Shown in pieces: positions 18,649 to 30,620 of a stretch of 64,000 bases of DNA. Below the pieces are notes generated by a model. The model did no database searches and had not been told where the DNA came from. It saw nothing but the letters and a program-made list of their open reading frames with translations. The stretch comes from Saccharothrix violaceirubra (GTDB lineage Bacteria; Actinomycetota; Actinomycetes; Mycobacteriales; Pseudonocardiaceae). Position 1 is the stretch's first letter. Each line of letters opens with the position of its first letter. The stretch covers positions 6,572,001-6,636,000 of the forward strand of contig NZ_JACHJS010000001.1 of assembly GCF_014203755.1 (NCBI RefSeq), written 5' to 3'. The translations under genes were made by a program, and so were the position numbers.

Positions 18649-21171
18649 GTGATCACCCTGACCACCCGCCTGTCCCCCTCGGCCTTGGACACCCGCCGCG
18701 GCGTGGTCCGCCTCCACCCGGAGGTGCTGGACGCCCTGGGCCTGCGCGCCTGGGACGCCGTCCGCCTGACCGGTGCCAGGGTGAGCGCGGCCCTGGCCGC
18801 CGCCGGCGACGGCCCGCCGGGCGTGGTCCTGGTCGACGACGTGACCCTGTCCAACCTGGGCATCGTCGAGGGCTCGGAGGTCGTGGTCGCCCCGACCGTC
18901 GTGACCGCCGCCCGCGCCGTGACGGTCGCCGGCTCCCGCCTCGCCGCGACGTCCCTCACGCCGGAAACCCTGCGCATGGCGCTGACCGGCAAGGTGCTGA
19001 CGGTCGGCGACGCGGTCTCCCTCCTGCCCCAGGACCTGGCCCCGCCGCCGGGTGCCGACGTGGGTGCGACCCGCAGCCGGTTGTCGAACGCGATCGGCAT
19101 GACGTGGACGAACGAGCTGGTCACGATCACCGCCGTCGACCCCGCCGGCCCCGTCGCCGTCCAGCCGTCCACGGTCGTCGGCTGGCGCGACGGCCCCCGC
19201 ACCGGCGCCGGCCCCGTGTCCACCCCCGCCCCCGGCGGGGTCCTGGGGCCGGTGCGCGGCCGGGGTGACGGCGCGCTCGGGTCGGGCCTCGCCGCGTTGG
19301 GCTCGGGCGGGCCGGGCCCGATCGCGCTGGGCTCGGCCGGGTCGGGCTCGGCCGGGTCGGGCTCGGCCGGGTCGGGCTCGGCCGGGTCGGGCTCGGCCGG
19401 GTCGGGCCGAGGTGGACTGGGCGCGGGCGGGTCCGGTGCGGACGGGTCCGGTGCATCGGGGGGCGGCGCGGCCGGGTTCGGCGGCGCGCGTGACGGCTTG
19501 GGGCAGGGAAGCCTCGGGCAAGATGGGGTGGCCGGCGTCGCGGGAGCCGACGGTGGGCGTTTTGCCCGAAATGCCGGTTTTGTTGGAAATGCGGACTCCG
19601 GTGTGGTCGAGCCGGGAGTCGGGGACCTGGTCGGGCAGCGGGACGCGATCCGGCGACTCGGCGAGTGGTTCGACCTCTCGTTCACCCACCCCGAACTGCT
19701 CGCCCGGCTCGGCGCGGCGCCCGGCATCGCGGCCCTGGTCAGCGGACCCGAGGGCGTCGGCAAGGCGACCCTCGTCCGGGCCGTCGCCCGCGAGGCCGGC
19801 GCGGCGGTCGTCGAAGTCGCGTCACCGGGGATCGCGGTCCTGGAAGCCAACGCCACGGCCGCGCGCCTGGCCGAGGCGATCGACGCCGCCCACGCCGTCG
19901 GCGGCCCCGTGGTGCTGCTGCTGACCGACGTCGAGGCACTCCTCCCCGCCGCCTCCCCTCCCCCGGTCGCGACGATCGTCCTCGACGCGTTGCGCACGGC
20001 GGTGTCGGCGTCGTGCGCACTGGTCGTCACGAGCGCCCATCCCGAGTCGATCGACCCCCGGTTGAGGGTCCCCGATCTGGTCGACCGCGAGATCGTGCTG
20101 CCACTGCCCGACGGCGCGCAGCGCACGGAACTCCTGCGCGTGCTGTTCCGCGACGTGCCGATCGACTCCGAAGTGGACTTCGGCGCCATCGCCGACCGGA
20201 CGCCCGGCTTCGTGGCCGCCGACCTCATCGCGTTGCGCCGCGAGTCCGCCGTGCAAGCGGCTTTGCGACAGCGGAAAGCCGAAGAACCCCAAGTGGCACA
20301 AGAGGATCTCCTCGGTGCGCTCGACACGGTCCGCCCCATCTCGATGTCCACTTCGGACACCCTGCGCACGGGCGGTCTCACGCTCGACGACGTCGGCGAC
20401 ATGGTCGAGGTCAAGCAGGCCCTCACCGAGGCCGCGCTGTGGCCGTTGCAGTACCCGGATTCGTTCGCACGACTGGGTGTCGCACCGCCGCGCGGTCTGC
20501 TCATGTACGGCCCGCCGGGCTGCGGCAAGACGTTCCTCGTGCGCGCGCTGGCCGGGTCGGGTCGGCTGAACGTGCTGTCGGTCAAGGGCGCCGAGCTGAT
20601 GGACAAGTTCGTGGGCGAGTCGGAACGGGCCGTGCGCGAGCTGTTCCGCCGGGCCGCCGAGGCCGCGCCCGCGCTGGTGTTCCTCGACGAGGTGGACGCG
20701 CTGGCTCCCCGCCGGGGTCAGTCGTCGGACTCGGGCGTGGCGGACCGGGTGGTCGCCGCGCTGCTCACCGAGTTGGACGGGGTCGAGCCGTTGCGGGACG
20801 TCGTGGTCCTCGGTGCCACGAACCGGCCCGAGTTGGTCGATCCCGCGCTGTTGCGCCCCGGCCGGCTGGAGCGGCTCGTGTACGTGCCGCCGCCGGACGC
20901 CGACGCGCGCACGGCGATCCTGCGTGCCGCGGCGCGCAACACCCCGTTGGCGGACGTGGATCTCGGTGCCCTGGCCGCCGACCTGGACGGCTACTCGGCG
21001 GCGGACTGCGCGGCGCTCATCCGGGAGGCTGCGTTGACCGCGATGCGGGAGTCGTTGGAGGCGACGGTCGTGACGGCCGATCACCTGGCGGCGGCACGGG
21101 CGGTGGTGCGGCCGTCGTTGGACCCGGCGCAGCTCGCGTCGTTGGCCGCCTATGCGGAGTCACGACGCTGA
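18649..21171 (+). CDS. CDC48/p97-like double AAA ATPase (Rv0435c-type)
   Basis: 840 aa from GTG 18649 (VITLTTRLSPSALDTRRGVV); an in-frame ATG at 18607 adds 14 residues. An N-terminal double-psi-barrel CDC48_N domain (about 1-165) is followed by a low-complexity linker (about 190-310) of repeated GSAGS. AAA1 has Walker A GPEGVGKATLV but a changed Walker B (LLLTDVEALL), so it is probably weak or inactive. AAA2 is canonical: GPPGCGKTFLV, ALVFLDEVDALAPRRG, ATNRPELVDPALLRPGR. It should form a hexameric unfoldase. The same neighbour order (psd, pssA, this ATPase) is found in mycobacteria. Confidence 0.92.
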   Translation: MITLTTRLSPSALDTRRGVVRLHPEVLDALGLRAWDAVRLTGARVSAALAAAGDGPPGVVLVDDVTLSNLGIVEGSEVVVAPTVVTAARAVTVAGSRLAATSLTPETLRMALTGKVLTVGDAVSLLPQDLAPPPGADVGATRSRLSNAIGMTWTNELVTITAVDPAGPVAVQPSTVVGWRDGPRTGAGPVSTPAPGGVLGPVRGRGDGALGSGLAALGSGGPGPIALGSAGSGSAGSGSAGSGSAGSGSAGSGRGGLGAGGSGADGSGASGGGAAGFGGARDGLGQGSLGQDGVAGVAGADGGRFARNAGFVGNADSGVVEPGVGDLVGQRDAIRRLGEWFDLSFTHPELLARLGAAPGIAALVSGPEGVGKATLVRAVAREAGAAVVEVASPGIAVLEANATAARLAEAIDAAHAVGGPVVLLLTDVEALLPAASPPPVATIVLDALRTAVSASCALVVTSAHPESIDPRLRVPDLVDREIVLPLPDGAQRTELLRVLFRDVPIDSEVDFGAIADRTPGFVAADLIALRRESAVQAALRQRKAEEPQVAQEDLLGALDTVRPISMSTSDTLRTGGLTLDDVGDMVEVKQALTEAALWPLQYPDSFARLGVAPPRGLLMYGPPGCGKTFLVRALAGSGRLNVLSVKGAELMDKFVGESERAVRELFRRAAEAAPALVFLDEVDALAPRRGQSSDSGVADRVVAALLTELDGVEPLRDVVVLGATNRPELVDPALLRPGRLERLVYVPPPDADARTAILRAAARNTPLADVDLGALAADLDGYSAADCAALIREAALTAMRESLEATVVTADHLAAARAVVRPSLDPAQLASLAAYAESRR
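19328..19406 (+). repeat. 15-bp tandem repeat coding for the ATPase linker
   Basis: Five to six near-identical copies of GGGCTCGGCCGGGTC encode GSAGS repeats inside the AAA ATPase gene. Copy number is likely to vary by slippage. Confidence 0.88.
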
Positions 21172-21173
21172 GA

Positions 21174-21261
21174 TCACGCGTTCGGGCACCGACCCGGTGC
21201 CCGAACGCACAGTTCACGGTGTCCGAACGCACGACTCGCGGTGTCCGAACGTATGACTCGC
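21174..21261. repeat. 22-bp unit array R2 (one partial forward, three reverse units)
   Basis: A forward partial unit ends at 21190 (GCGTTCGGGCACC); after GACCC three reverse units follow at 21196-21217, 21218-21239 and 21240-21261 (type GGTGTCCGAACG + CAYRACTCGC). The inner units form a 13-bp perfect hairpin around GACCC. Convergent junction ATPase/LytR_C. Confidence 0.9.
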
Positions 21262-21265
21262 GCGG

Positions 21266-21886
21266 TCACTTCTTGGCGCCGGTCGTGCCCTTGTAGTCGT
21301 TGGTGACGATCACGATGATCCCGGCGTGGGCGCCGACGATGCCCTCGAAACGGGGTTCGGCGCGGGCGTGGAGGACCTCGGCCAGCTGTCGTGCGGACGC
21401 TTCCTCGTCGGTGCCGGGCCGGAAGTACACGGTGGTCGTCGGGATCTGCCCCTGGGAGTAGTTGGCCGTGTCGGCGACCTCCCAGCCGGCCCGCTTGACG
21501 TCCTCGGCGGCACGGGCGCCGAGACCGACGATCGTGCTGTTGTTGTACACGCGCACGAGCGGCTTCGCGGACGCCTGACCCGACGTCGTCGGCGCGGCGG
21601 AAGTCGGCGCGGCGGAAGTGGCCGCCGGCGGCGCGGACGAGGGAACGGCGGAGGTGGTCGTGCGCGGCGCCGGAACGGCGGTCGTCACAGGTGGTGCGGC
21701 GGTCGTGGCCGAGGAAGTGGATTCCGCCGTCGACGCGGCACGGCTCTGGCCGGCGACCGTCGAGTCGTCGGAGTCCACGAACAGGCTCGCCACCCCGATC
21801 ACCAGGGCGACGGCGGCCACACCGAGCAGCACGATTCCCGCGGCCCGCGCCGGGTGCGCGGAGCCGGTCGGTTCGGGGTTGGTCAT
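21266..21886 (-). CDS. LytR_C-domain membrane protein (VirR/Rv0431-like)
   Basis: 206 aa from ATG 21886, whose first bases overlap the DUF3263 stop (ATGA). A short cytoplasmic N-terminus is followed by one membrane helix (AAGIVLLGVAAVALVIGVAS), a Thr/Ala/Pro-rich extracellular linker (about 50-120) and a C-terminal LytR_C domain (PLVRVYNNSTIVGLGARAAE, GQIPTTTVYFRPG). In M. tuberculosis the equivalent Rv0431 (VirR) follows the DUF3263 gene Rv0430 and works with cell-wall ligases; the same pairing here supports orthology. Role: cell envelope, by analogy. Confidence 0.85.
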   Translation of the reverse strand: MTNPEPTGSAHPARAAGIVLLGVAAVALVIGVASLFVDSDDSTVAGQSRAASTAESTSSATTAAPPVTTAVPAPRTTTSAVPSSAPPAATSAAPTSAAPTTSGQASAKPLVRVYNNSTIVGLGARAAEDVKRAGWEVADTANYSQGQIPTTTVYFRPGTDEEASARQLAEVLHARAEPRFEGIVGAHAGIIVIVTNDYKGTTGAKK

Positions 21887-22179
21887 CGGTTCTCTACACC
21901 CAGCCGCTTCGCCGCTCGTGCCCGCTGCCGCCCCGACCTCGACCGGCGCAGTCTCTTCACCAGCATGGGATCGGCGGCCAGCGCCGCCTCTTTGTCGATC
22001 AACGCGTTGAGCAGCTGGTAGTACCTGGTGCCGGACATGTCGAACAGTTCCCTGATCGCCTGTTCCTTGGCACCCGCGTACTTCCACCACTGGCGTTCGA
22101 AAGCGAGGATCTCCCGCTCCCGGTCGGTCAACCCGTCGTCCGGCTTCTCCGCCGGCGCCAGTGCCTCTGCGGCGTCCAT
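21883..22179 (-). CDS. DUF3263 family protein
   Basis: 98 aa from ATG 22179 with GAGGAG 5 bases upstream. The DUF3263 core is clear: [60 protein letters not shown]. It looks like a compact helix-turn-helix fold and is actinobacteria-specific. Coupled by a 4-base overlap to the LytR_C gene. Divergent from def across about 110 bp, which should hold both promoters. Possibly a DNA-binding regulator; not proven. Confidence 0.9.
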   Translation of the reverse strand: MDAAEALAPAEKPDDGLTDREREILAFERQWWKYAGAKEQAIRELFDMSGTRYYQLLNALIDKEAALAADPMLVKRLRRSRSGRQRARAAKRLGVENR

Positions 22180-22291
22180 CTGGCTCCTCAGCCGTCTCCC
22201 GTGCGTGGGTGCCATTACATCATGTGATCTTCGCCGGGGCCGGTTCCTCGCCCGGCGCGTCACCCGGAGGTCGGCCGATAGGCTGGCCGGC

Positions 22292-22876
22292 ATGGCCGTT
22301 CACCCGATCGTCATCGCCGGCGAGCCCGTGCTGCACCGTCCGACTCGTCCGGTCGAGGTGTTCGACGACGCGTTGCGCACGTTGATCCAGGACATGTTCG
22401 AGACGATGAAGGCGGCGAACGGCGTCGGCCTGGCGGCCAACCAGATCGGCCTCGACCACCGGGTGTTCGTCTACGACTGCCCGGACGACGACGGCAACCG
22501 GTTCCGGGGCGTGGTGGTGAACCCGGTGCTGGAGACGTCGGAGATCCCGCAGGGCATGCCGGACCCGGACGACGACTTCGAGGGCTGCCTGTCGGCGCCG
22601 GGCGAGTCGTACCCGACGGGTCGCGCCTCGTGGGCGAAGGTGACCGGGTTCGACGGCCACGGCGAGCCGGTGTCGGTGGAGGGCACGGGCTTCTTCGCCC
22701 GGTGCCTCCAGCACGAGACCGACCACCTGGACGGCTTCCTCTACCTGGACCGGCTGGTCGGCCGGCACAAGCGGGCGGCGAAGAAGATGCTGCGGGCGAA
22801 CGGCTGGGGCGTGCCGGGGCTGACGTGGGACCCGGCGGTGTCCGAGGACCCGTTCGCGGACGACGAGGACGAATAA
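22292..22876 (+). CDS. def: peptide deformylase
   Basis: 194 aa from ATG 22292. The three family motifs are present: [19 protein letters not shown] (metal-ligand Cys) and QHETDHLDG (HExxH metal site). It removes the formyl group from nascent proteins at the ribosome. The acidic C-terminal tail ([10 protein letters not shown]) is typical of actinobacterial forms. Confidence 0.96.
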   Translation: MAVHPIVIAGEPVLHRPTRPVEVFDDALRTLIQDMFETMKAANGVGLAANQIGLDHRVFVYDCPDDDGNRFRGVVVNPVLETSEIPQGMPDPDDDFEGCLSAPGESYPTGRASWAKVTGFDGHGEPVSVEGTGFFARCLQHETDHLDGFLYLDRLVGRHKRAAKKMLRANGWGVPGLTWDPAVSEDPFADDEDE

Positions 22877-22905
22877 CCGCTGGACGTCGGGGTGACGATG
22901 GCGGC

Positions 22906-23499
22906 ATGTGGAGCAACCTCGCCGCCTTCGTCGGTGCGTCCTTCCTGATCGCGTTGTCGCCGGGTCCGGGTACGGCGATGGTGCTGCGACAGTCGGTGCG
23001 CGGACGGGCGAGCGCGTTGGCGACCGTGGCCGGGATGGAGATCGGGGTCGCCCTGTGGGCGGTCGCGGCGGCCCTGGGCCTGTCGGTGTTGCTGACCGCG
23101 TCCGAGATCGCCTACCACGGGCTGCGGATCGCGGGCGCGCTGTTCCTGGTCTACCTGGGTGTGAAGGCGTTCCGGAACGCGGGTGCCGAGCTGCCCGAGC
23201 CGCCGGCCGGGCACGCGTTCCGGTCGGGGCTGGTGGTGAACCTGGCGAACCCGAAGCTGGGTGTGTTCGCGATCTCGTTCCTGCCGCAGTTCGTGCCGAC
23301 CGGGTCGGGCACGGCGACGCTACTGCTGTTCGCCCTGGTGTGGGTGGCCGTCGACACCGGCTGGTACCTGGTCGTCGTCACGGTGCTCGACCGCCTGCGG
23401 GGCCTGCTGTCGCGGCAGGGTGTCCGCCGGGCGCTCGAACGGCTTTCGGGTGGCGTGCTGGTCGCGCTGGGTGTCCGCCTGGTGCTCGACGGGCGCTGA
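22906..23499 (+). CDS. LysE/RhtB-family amino-acid exporter
   Basis: 197 aa from ATG 22906. Hydrophobic throughout with the N-terminal family signature FLIALSPGPGTAMVLRQSVR, and GLVVNLANPKLGVFAISFLP in the middle; about six membrane helices. It probably exports an amino acid or small metabolite; substrate unknown. Its 3' end overlaps the antisense frame of the zinc-ribbon gene by 180 bp. Confidence 0.9.
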   Translation: MWSNLAAFVGASFLIALSPGPGTAMVLRQSVRGRASALATVAGMEIGVALWAVAAALGLSVLLTASEIAYHGLRIAGALFLVYLGVKAFRNAGAELPEPPAGHAFRSGLVVNLANPKLGVFAISFLPQFVPTGSGTATLLLFALVWVAVDTGWYLVVVTVLDRLRGLLSRQGVRRALERLSGGVLVALGVRLVLDGR

Positions 23500-24174
23500 C
23501 CTGCGCCAGGGCAGTTCGGGGAACGCGACCAGGTCGTCGTAGGAGGTGACGGCGGCGAGGTCGGCGTAGCCGCCGGCGAGGACCTGGGCGCGCAGTCGGC
23601 GCACGTCGCCGGTCGCGGGCAGGCGGCCGTCGAGCAGGAACGGCAGGAGCAGCCGCCACGTGTCGACGATGGCCGTGCGGTGCCGGTGGGGTGCGCGCAG
23701 CACGACGCGGGCGACGCGCAGCCGGTGGTCGAGGGCGCTCATCTCCTTCGGGAAGCCGGTGTGGTCCCAGTGCCGGCGGCGTTCGTCGGCCACGGCGCAG
23801 CGCACGCAGTCGACGGGTCCGGTGCCGAGTTCCTCGCCGCAGTGGGAGCAGAGGGTGAGCGTCATCGCCCAGTCGATGCACGTCCACGGGTGAGCGCCGG
23901 TGTCGTCGGCGAGGACGAGTTCGGCGAGTTCGCGTTCGCCGGCGCCGCCTTCGGTGAGCTGTTCGGCGGCCAGGAGTTCCTGCCAGTCGACGAGTCGGTG
24001 CTGGTCGACGAGTTCGGCGCAGAAACGGCACGCCGGATAGCCGCGTCCGGCCAGGTCGCCGCACGACGGGCATGCCGGGACGGCGCCGGGTCGTGCCGTG
24101 CGCCGCGCCGCCGGCGGGGACGGCCGGTGATCAGCCACGAGAGAAAGGTACGCCGAAAGGGCGGTTCTTGGCAT
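23320..24174 (-). CDS. zinc-ribbon protein of unknown function
   Basis: 284 aa from ATG 24174 (GTG 24141 is an alternative). Two treble-clef-like Cys sets are visible: CPSCGDLAGRGYPACRFC (about 37-54) and CSHCGEELGTGPVDCVRC (about 112-129), followed by RHWDHTGFPKEMSALDHRL and a helical segment. I do not recognise a family. The last 60 residues (after LVAFPELPWRR) run antisense through lysE and are Gln/His/Arg-rich, unlike the rest, so either the genes truly overlap by 180 bp or a frameshift removed an earlier stop. Confidence 0.6.
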   Translation of the reverse strand: MPRTALSAYLSLVADHRPSPPAARRTARPGAVPACPSCGDLAGRGYPACRFCAELVDQHRLVDWQELLAAEQLTEGGAGERELAELVLADDTGAHPWTCIDWAMTLTLCSHCGEELGTGPVDCVRCAVADERRRHWDHTGFPKEMSALDHRLRVARVVLRAPHRHRTAIVDTWRLLLPFLLDGRLPATGDVRRLRAQVLAGGYADLAAVTSYDDLVAFPELPWRRSAPVEHQADTQRDQHATRKPFERPADTLPRQQAPQAVEHRDDDQVPAGVDGHPHQGEQQ

Positions 24175-24244
24175 CCGCGCTTCGCAGGGTCCGTCTTGGC
24201 ATCGGGTCGGGGCCGTGGTTAGGGTCGGTCGACAACTCAACACA

Positions 24245-26813
<2,569 letters not shown>

Positions 26814-26826
26814 GAGGTCGGCGCGT

Positions 26827-27354
26827 TCACCCGAGGCGGTCGAGGTAGTTCCGGTACAGGTCGACGAGGTCGACGGTGTCCGGGTCGAGCAGCCACTGGG
26901 TGAGCGCGCCCTCCAGGAAGGCCACCAGTTCCACGGCCGTCGCCTCGCCGACGATCGTGGCGAACGCGGCGCGCAGCAGGCGGTTGCGGGTGCGGAAGCG
27001 TTCCCGTACCGGGGAGTCCCGGGCGAGGTGTTCGGCCTGGAGCACGGCGTGGAGCGTGGCCAGACCACGGTGGCGCGCGGTGTGTTCGGCGTCGGAGAGC
27101 AGGGCTTTCTTCAGCCCTTCGAGGCCGTGGCCCGCGTGTTCGGCGACGCGGGCGGCCGAGCGGGCGTCGAACTCGTCGAGGACCGCTTCGAGCAGGTTCT
27201 CCTTGCTGCCGAAGTGGTGGATCACCGCCGACGGGGTGACCCCGGCGCGTTTGGCGATGGCGGCGACACCCGTGCCCGCGTAGCCCTGCGTGCCGAAGAG
27301 GTGGATCGCGGCGTCGACGAGATCGCGGCGTCGTTCGACCCCGCGTCGTTGCAC
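26827..27354 (-). CDS. TetR-family transcriptional regulator
   Basis: 175 aa from GTG 27354. The N-terminal TetR helix-turn-helix is clear: LVDAAIHLFGTQGYAGTGVA, AIAKRAGVTPSAVIHHFGSK. The C-terminal ligand domain is generic. Convergent with thiD (13-bp gap) and divergent from the SRPBCC gene, which is its most likely target; the 77-bp divergent gap holds no obvious palindrome that I can point to. Confidence 0.9.
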   Translation of the reverse strand: MQRRGVERRRDLVDAAIHLFGTQGYAGTGVAAIAKRAGVTPSAVIHHFGSKENLLEAVLDEFDARSAARVAEHAGHGLEGLKKALLSDAEHTARHRGLATLHAVLQAEHLARDSPVRERFRTRNRLLRAAFATIVGEATAVELVAFLEGALTQWLLDPDTVDLVDLYRNYLDRLG

Positions 27355-27431
27355 CTGCCCTTTGATCCCGGCGATACCGGGGATCTTAACCGGGTGCGCC
27401 CGTGGCCTGGAGCTGATTATCCTGCACGACC

Positions 27432-27869
27432 ATGCAGGAAAATGAGCTGAGGACCGAGATCACGATCTCGGCGCCGGTCGCCGTCGTATGGGCTGTCCTG
27501 GTGGACTTCCCCCGGTACGCGGAGTGGAACTCGCAGATCGCCTACGTGTCGGGCGCGGCCGTGGCGGGCACGCCCGTGCGTACGCGGGCGGCGTGGGGCT
27601 CGCCGGCCGAGCGCGAGTTCGAGGGGGTGATCACGGATGTCGAGGAGAACGCTTTGCTGGCGTCGGAAGGCGGCGACCCGGAGCTGTTCTTCGGCCGCCA
27701 CCGCTGGGAGTTGGCGCCGGTCGACGGCGGAACCCTCCTGGTCAACCGCGAAACCTGGACCGGCCCCCTGGCAGCCTCGGTCTACGCGGAGAGCGCCGAC
27801 CTGCTCCGGTCCGAGTTCACCACGTTCAACCAGGCCCTCGCGTCCGAGGCCGCGCGAGTTATGCACTGA
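27432..27869 (+). CDS. SRPBCC/polyketide-cyclase-like protein
   Basis: 145 aa from ATG 27432. START-like fold pattern: EITISAPVAVVWAVLVDFPR, YAEWNSQIAYVSGAA, GGTLLVNRETWTGPLA. A small cytoplasmic ligand-binding protein, substrate unknown. Its last codons and TGA stop are formed by the first 22-bp unit of array R3, so the C-terminus (ARVMH) comes from the repeat. Confidence 0.8.
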   Translation: MQENELRTEITISAPVAVVWAVLVDFPRYAEWNSQIAYVSGAAVAGTPVRTRAAWGSPAEREFEGVITDVEENALLASEGGDPELFFGRHRWELAPVDGGTLLVNRETWTGPLAASVYAESADLLRSEFTTFNQALASEAARVMH

Positions 27870-27992
27870 GACACCGCGAGTTGTGCGTTCGGACACCATG
27901 AAATGTGCACTCGGGCACCCGAGGCCCCGTCCCGAACGCACATTTCGTAGTGCTTGAACGTATAACTCGCAGTGTCCGAACGTATAACTCGC
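27854..27992. repeat. 22-bp unit array R3 (three forward, three reverse units)
   Basis: Forward units 27854-27875, 27876-27897, 27898-27919; a short centre GAGGCC; reverse units about 27927-27948, 27949-27970, 27971-27992. The array is a symmetrical head-to-head structure able to fold into a hairpin of about 65 bp. It spans the whole convergent gap SRPBCC/MarR and enters the SRPBCC gene. Confidence 0.92.
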
Positions 27993-27995
27993 GGG

Positions 27996-28427
27996 CTAGG
28001 GGGTTTCGCCGACCAGGTCTTCCAGGGCGGGGAGGGCGTCGACCAACGCGGACTGGTGCGCGGGACTGAGCTGCTCGATCCGGCGCTGGAGTTCGTGCAC
28101 GCGCGCGGAACGCACGCCGGACACCATGGTCTCGCCCTCGGGGGTCGGGGTCGCCAGCCAAGCCCGGCCGTCCTGCGGATCGGGCTCCCGCGTCACGTAG
28201 CCGGCCTCCACCAGCGCCGCCACGATGCGGGACAGGGTCGGCGGCGCCACGCCCTCCTTCGTCGCCAGGTCGCCCAGTCGCATCGGACCGCAGCGGGCCA
28301 ACGTCGCCAGCGCCGACACGGCGCCCGGACCGAGCCCCGGCGAACCGGTCCGGCGCAGCAGGCGGGAAAGCCTGCCGATAGCGAGGTACAGCCGCGCGGT
28401 GGCGTCCTCGACCTGGTCGGCCGTCAC
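27996..28427 (-). CDS. MarR-family transcriptional regulator
   Basis: 143 aa from ATG 28427. Winged-helix pattern: GPGAVSALATLARCGPMRLG, DLATKEGVAPPTLSRIVAAL, GYVTREPDPQDGRAWLATPT (the wing with the conserved D-x-R). The ligand is unknown. No divergent partner: thiG lies upstream on the same strand after 95 bp. Its stop lies 4 bp from the end of array R3. Confidence 0.9.
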   Translation of the reverse strand: MTADQVEDATARLYLAIGRLSRLLRRTGSPGLGPGAVSALATLARCGPMRLGDLATKEGVAPPTLSRIVAALVEAGYVTREPDPQDGRAWLATPTPEGETMVSGVRSARVHELQRRIEQLSPAHQSALVDALPALEDLVGETP

Positions 28428-28522
28428 GGGCGTGGTCCTCCTCGGTGACCCGGCGATGAGAATGGTTCAGCATCCATCATCGCGTACCGATCGGCCACCG
28501 CCCGTCGGGGGAGTTCGCGTTG

Positions 28523-29482
<960 letters not shown>

Positions 29483-29486
<4 letters not shown>

Positions 29487-30484
29487 CTTCGTCCTCCTTC
29501 GCCCACCAGCTCCAGGACCCGTCGTGCGGTCACGGGCGCGAGCAGCAGCCCGTTGCGGTGGTGGCCGGTCGCGGCGAGCACGCCCGGCTCCAGCCACCGG
29601 ACGACCGGCGCGTTGTCGGGACTGCCCGCGCGGAACCCGACGGCGGTCTCGGCCAGCGCGTACCCGGCGATGCCCGGCCACACGACCTCGCCGTCCCGCA
29701 GCAGGTCGCGCACGCCGCCGACGGTCACGTCCGCGTCGAAACCGGCCTCGTACTGGGTGGCGCCGAGCACGATCCCGTCGGCGCGCGGCACGAGGTAGAC
29801 CTGGCGTCCTTCGACGTGCGCGCGGATCGTGTGGCGTGGTGGCGGCAACGCGCCGGGTCGCGTGGAAAGCCGCAGGATCTCGCCTTTCACGGGCCGGATC
29901 ACGGTGCGCAGGGCCGGGTGCAGGTCGCGGCTCCACGCGCCGGCGGCGATCACCGTGACCGGCGAGTCGGCGCCGTCGACGAACCGCACCCCGTGCCCGG
30001 CGCACGCGGCGCGCAACGCCGCCAGCAGGACCCGGTTGTCCACCGAGAGGTCGCCGGGCACCGACAGTCCACTTCGGACGGACGTGCCCAGGCCGGGTTC
30101 CAGCGCGCGCAGTCCGCGGCCCGTGAGCCGGTCCGCCGCACGCCCCCGCGCGGCGAGGTAGCCGCACAACTGGTCGAGCACGGCGGTGTCCGCGCCGTCG
30201 ACGCCGACGGCCAGCGTGCCCACCGGGCTGAGCGGCACGCCCAGGTCCGCGGCGAACGCGGGCCACAGCCCCAGGGACTCCACGCCGAGGTCGAGCACGT
30301 CCTCGTCGCCGGGCCAGGCCTCGGTGATCGGCGCGAGCATCCCGCCCGCGACGTGCGAACCGCCGTGCCGGGAACCTCGGTCGACGACCGCGACCGCGTA
30401 GTCCGCGCGCGCGAGCGTCCACGCGACGGACAGACCGATCACGCCGCCGCCGAGCACGGTCACATCAGTAGTCAAGGCATTCAC
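29483..30484 (-). CDS. thiO: glycine oxidase ThiO
   Basis: 333 aa from GTG 30484. FAD-binding N-terminus (VTVLGGGVIGLSVAWTLARA), GGSHVAGGMLAP, and the C-terminal GHHRNGLLLAPVTARRVLEL typical of ThiO. It oxidises glycine to the imine used by ThiG. The start lies at the 3' edge of the TPP riboswitch, whose final helix includes the GGGAG ribosome site. Confidence 0.93.
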
Positions 30485-30486
30485 GC

Positions 30487-30571
30487 TCCCTGCGCCGGCA
30501 TGACCCGGATCAGGTTCGACGGTCGGAGCGACGCCACGCTCCCTCTCAGCCCGGTCTCTCCGGACTCCCGT
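30487..30571 (-). ncRNA. TPP riboswitch before thiOSG
   Basis: On the minus strand: ACGGGAGTCCG, CCGGGCTGAGAGGGAGC, GACCGTCGAACCTGATCCGG, GTCATGCCGGCGCAGGGAGC. Same Thi-box order as at 24245. It overlaps the region upstream of the divergent thiE gene, which itself lacks a riboswitch on the plus strand. Confidence 0.96.
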
Positions 30572-30620
30572 GCGGACCGCCTTCACCGTAGCGCACGGTC
30601 CACCGGTTACGGTGCGGCCC

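Noticed and set aside
27996..28427. The MarR gene as regulator of the dioxygenase at 31253
   Set aside because: Its own upstream region has no copy of GTTGAA-N2-TTCAAC, and the genes are 3 kb apart; kept only as a test, not as a claim.
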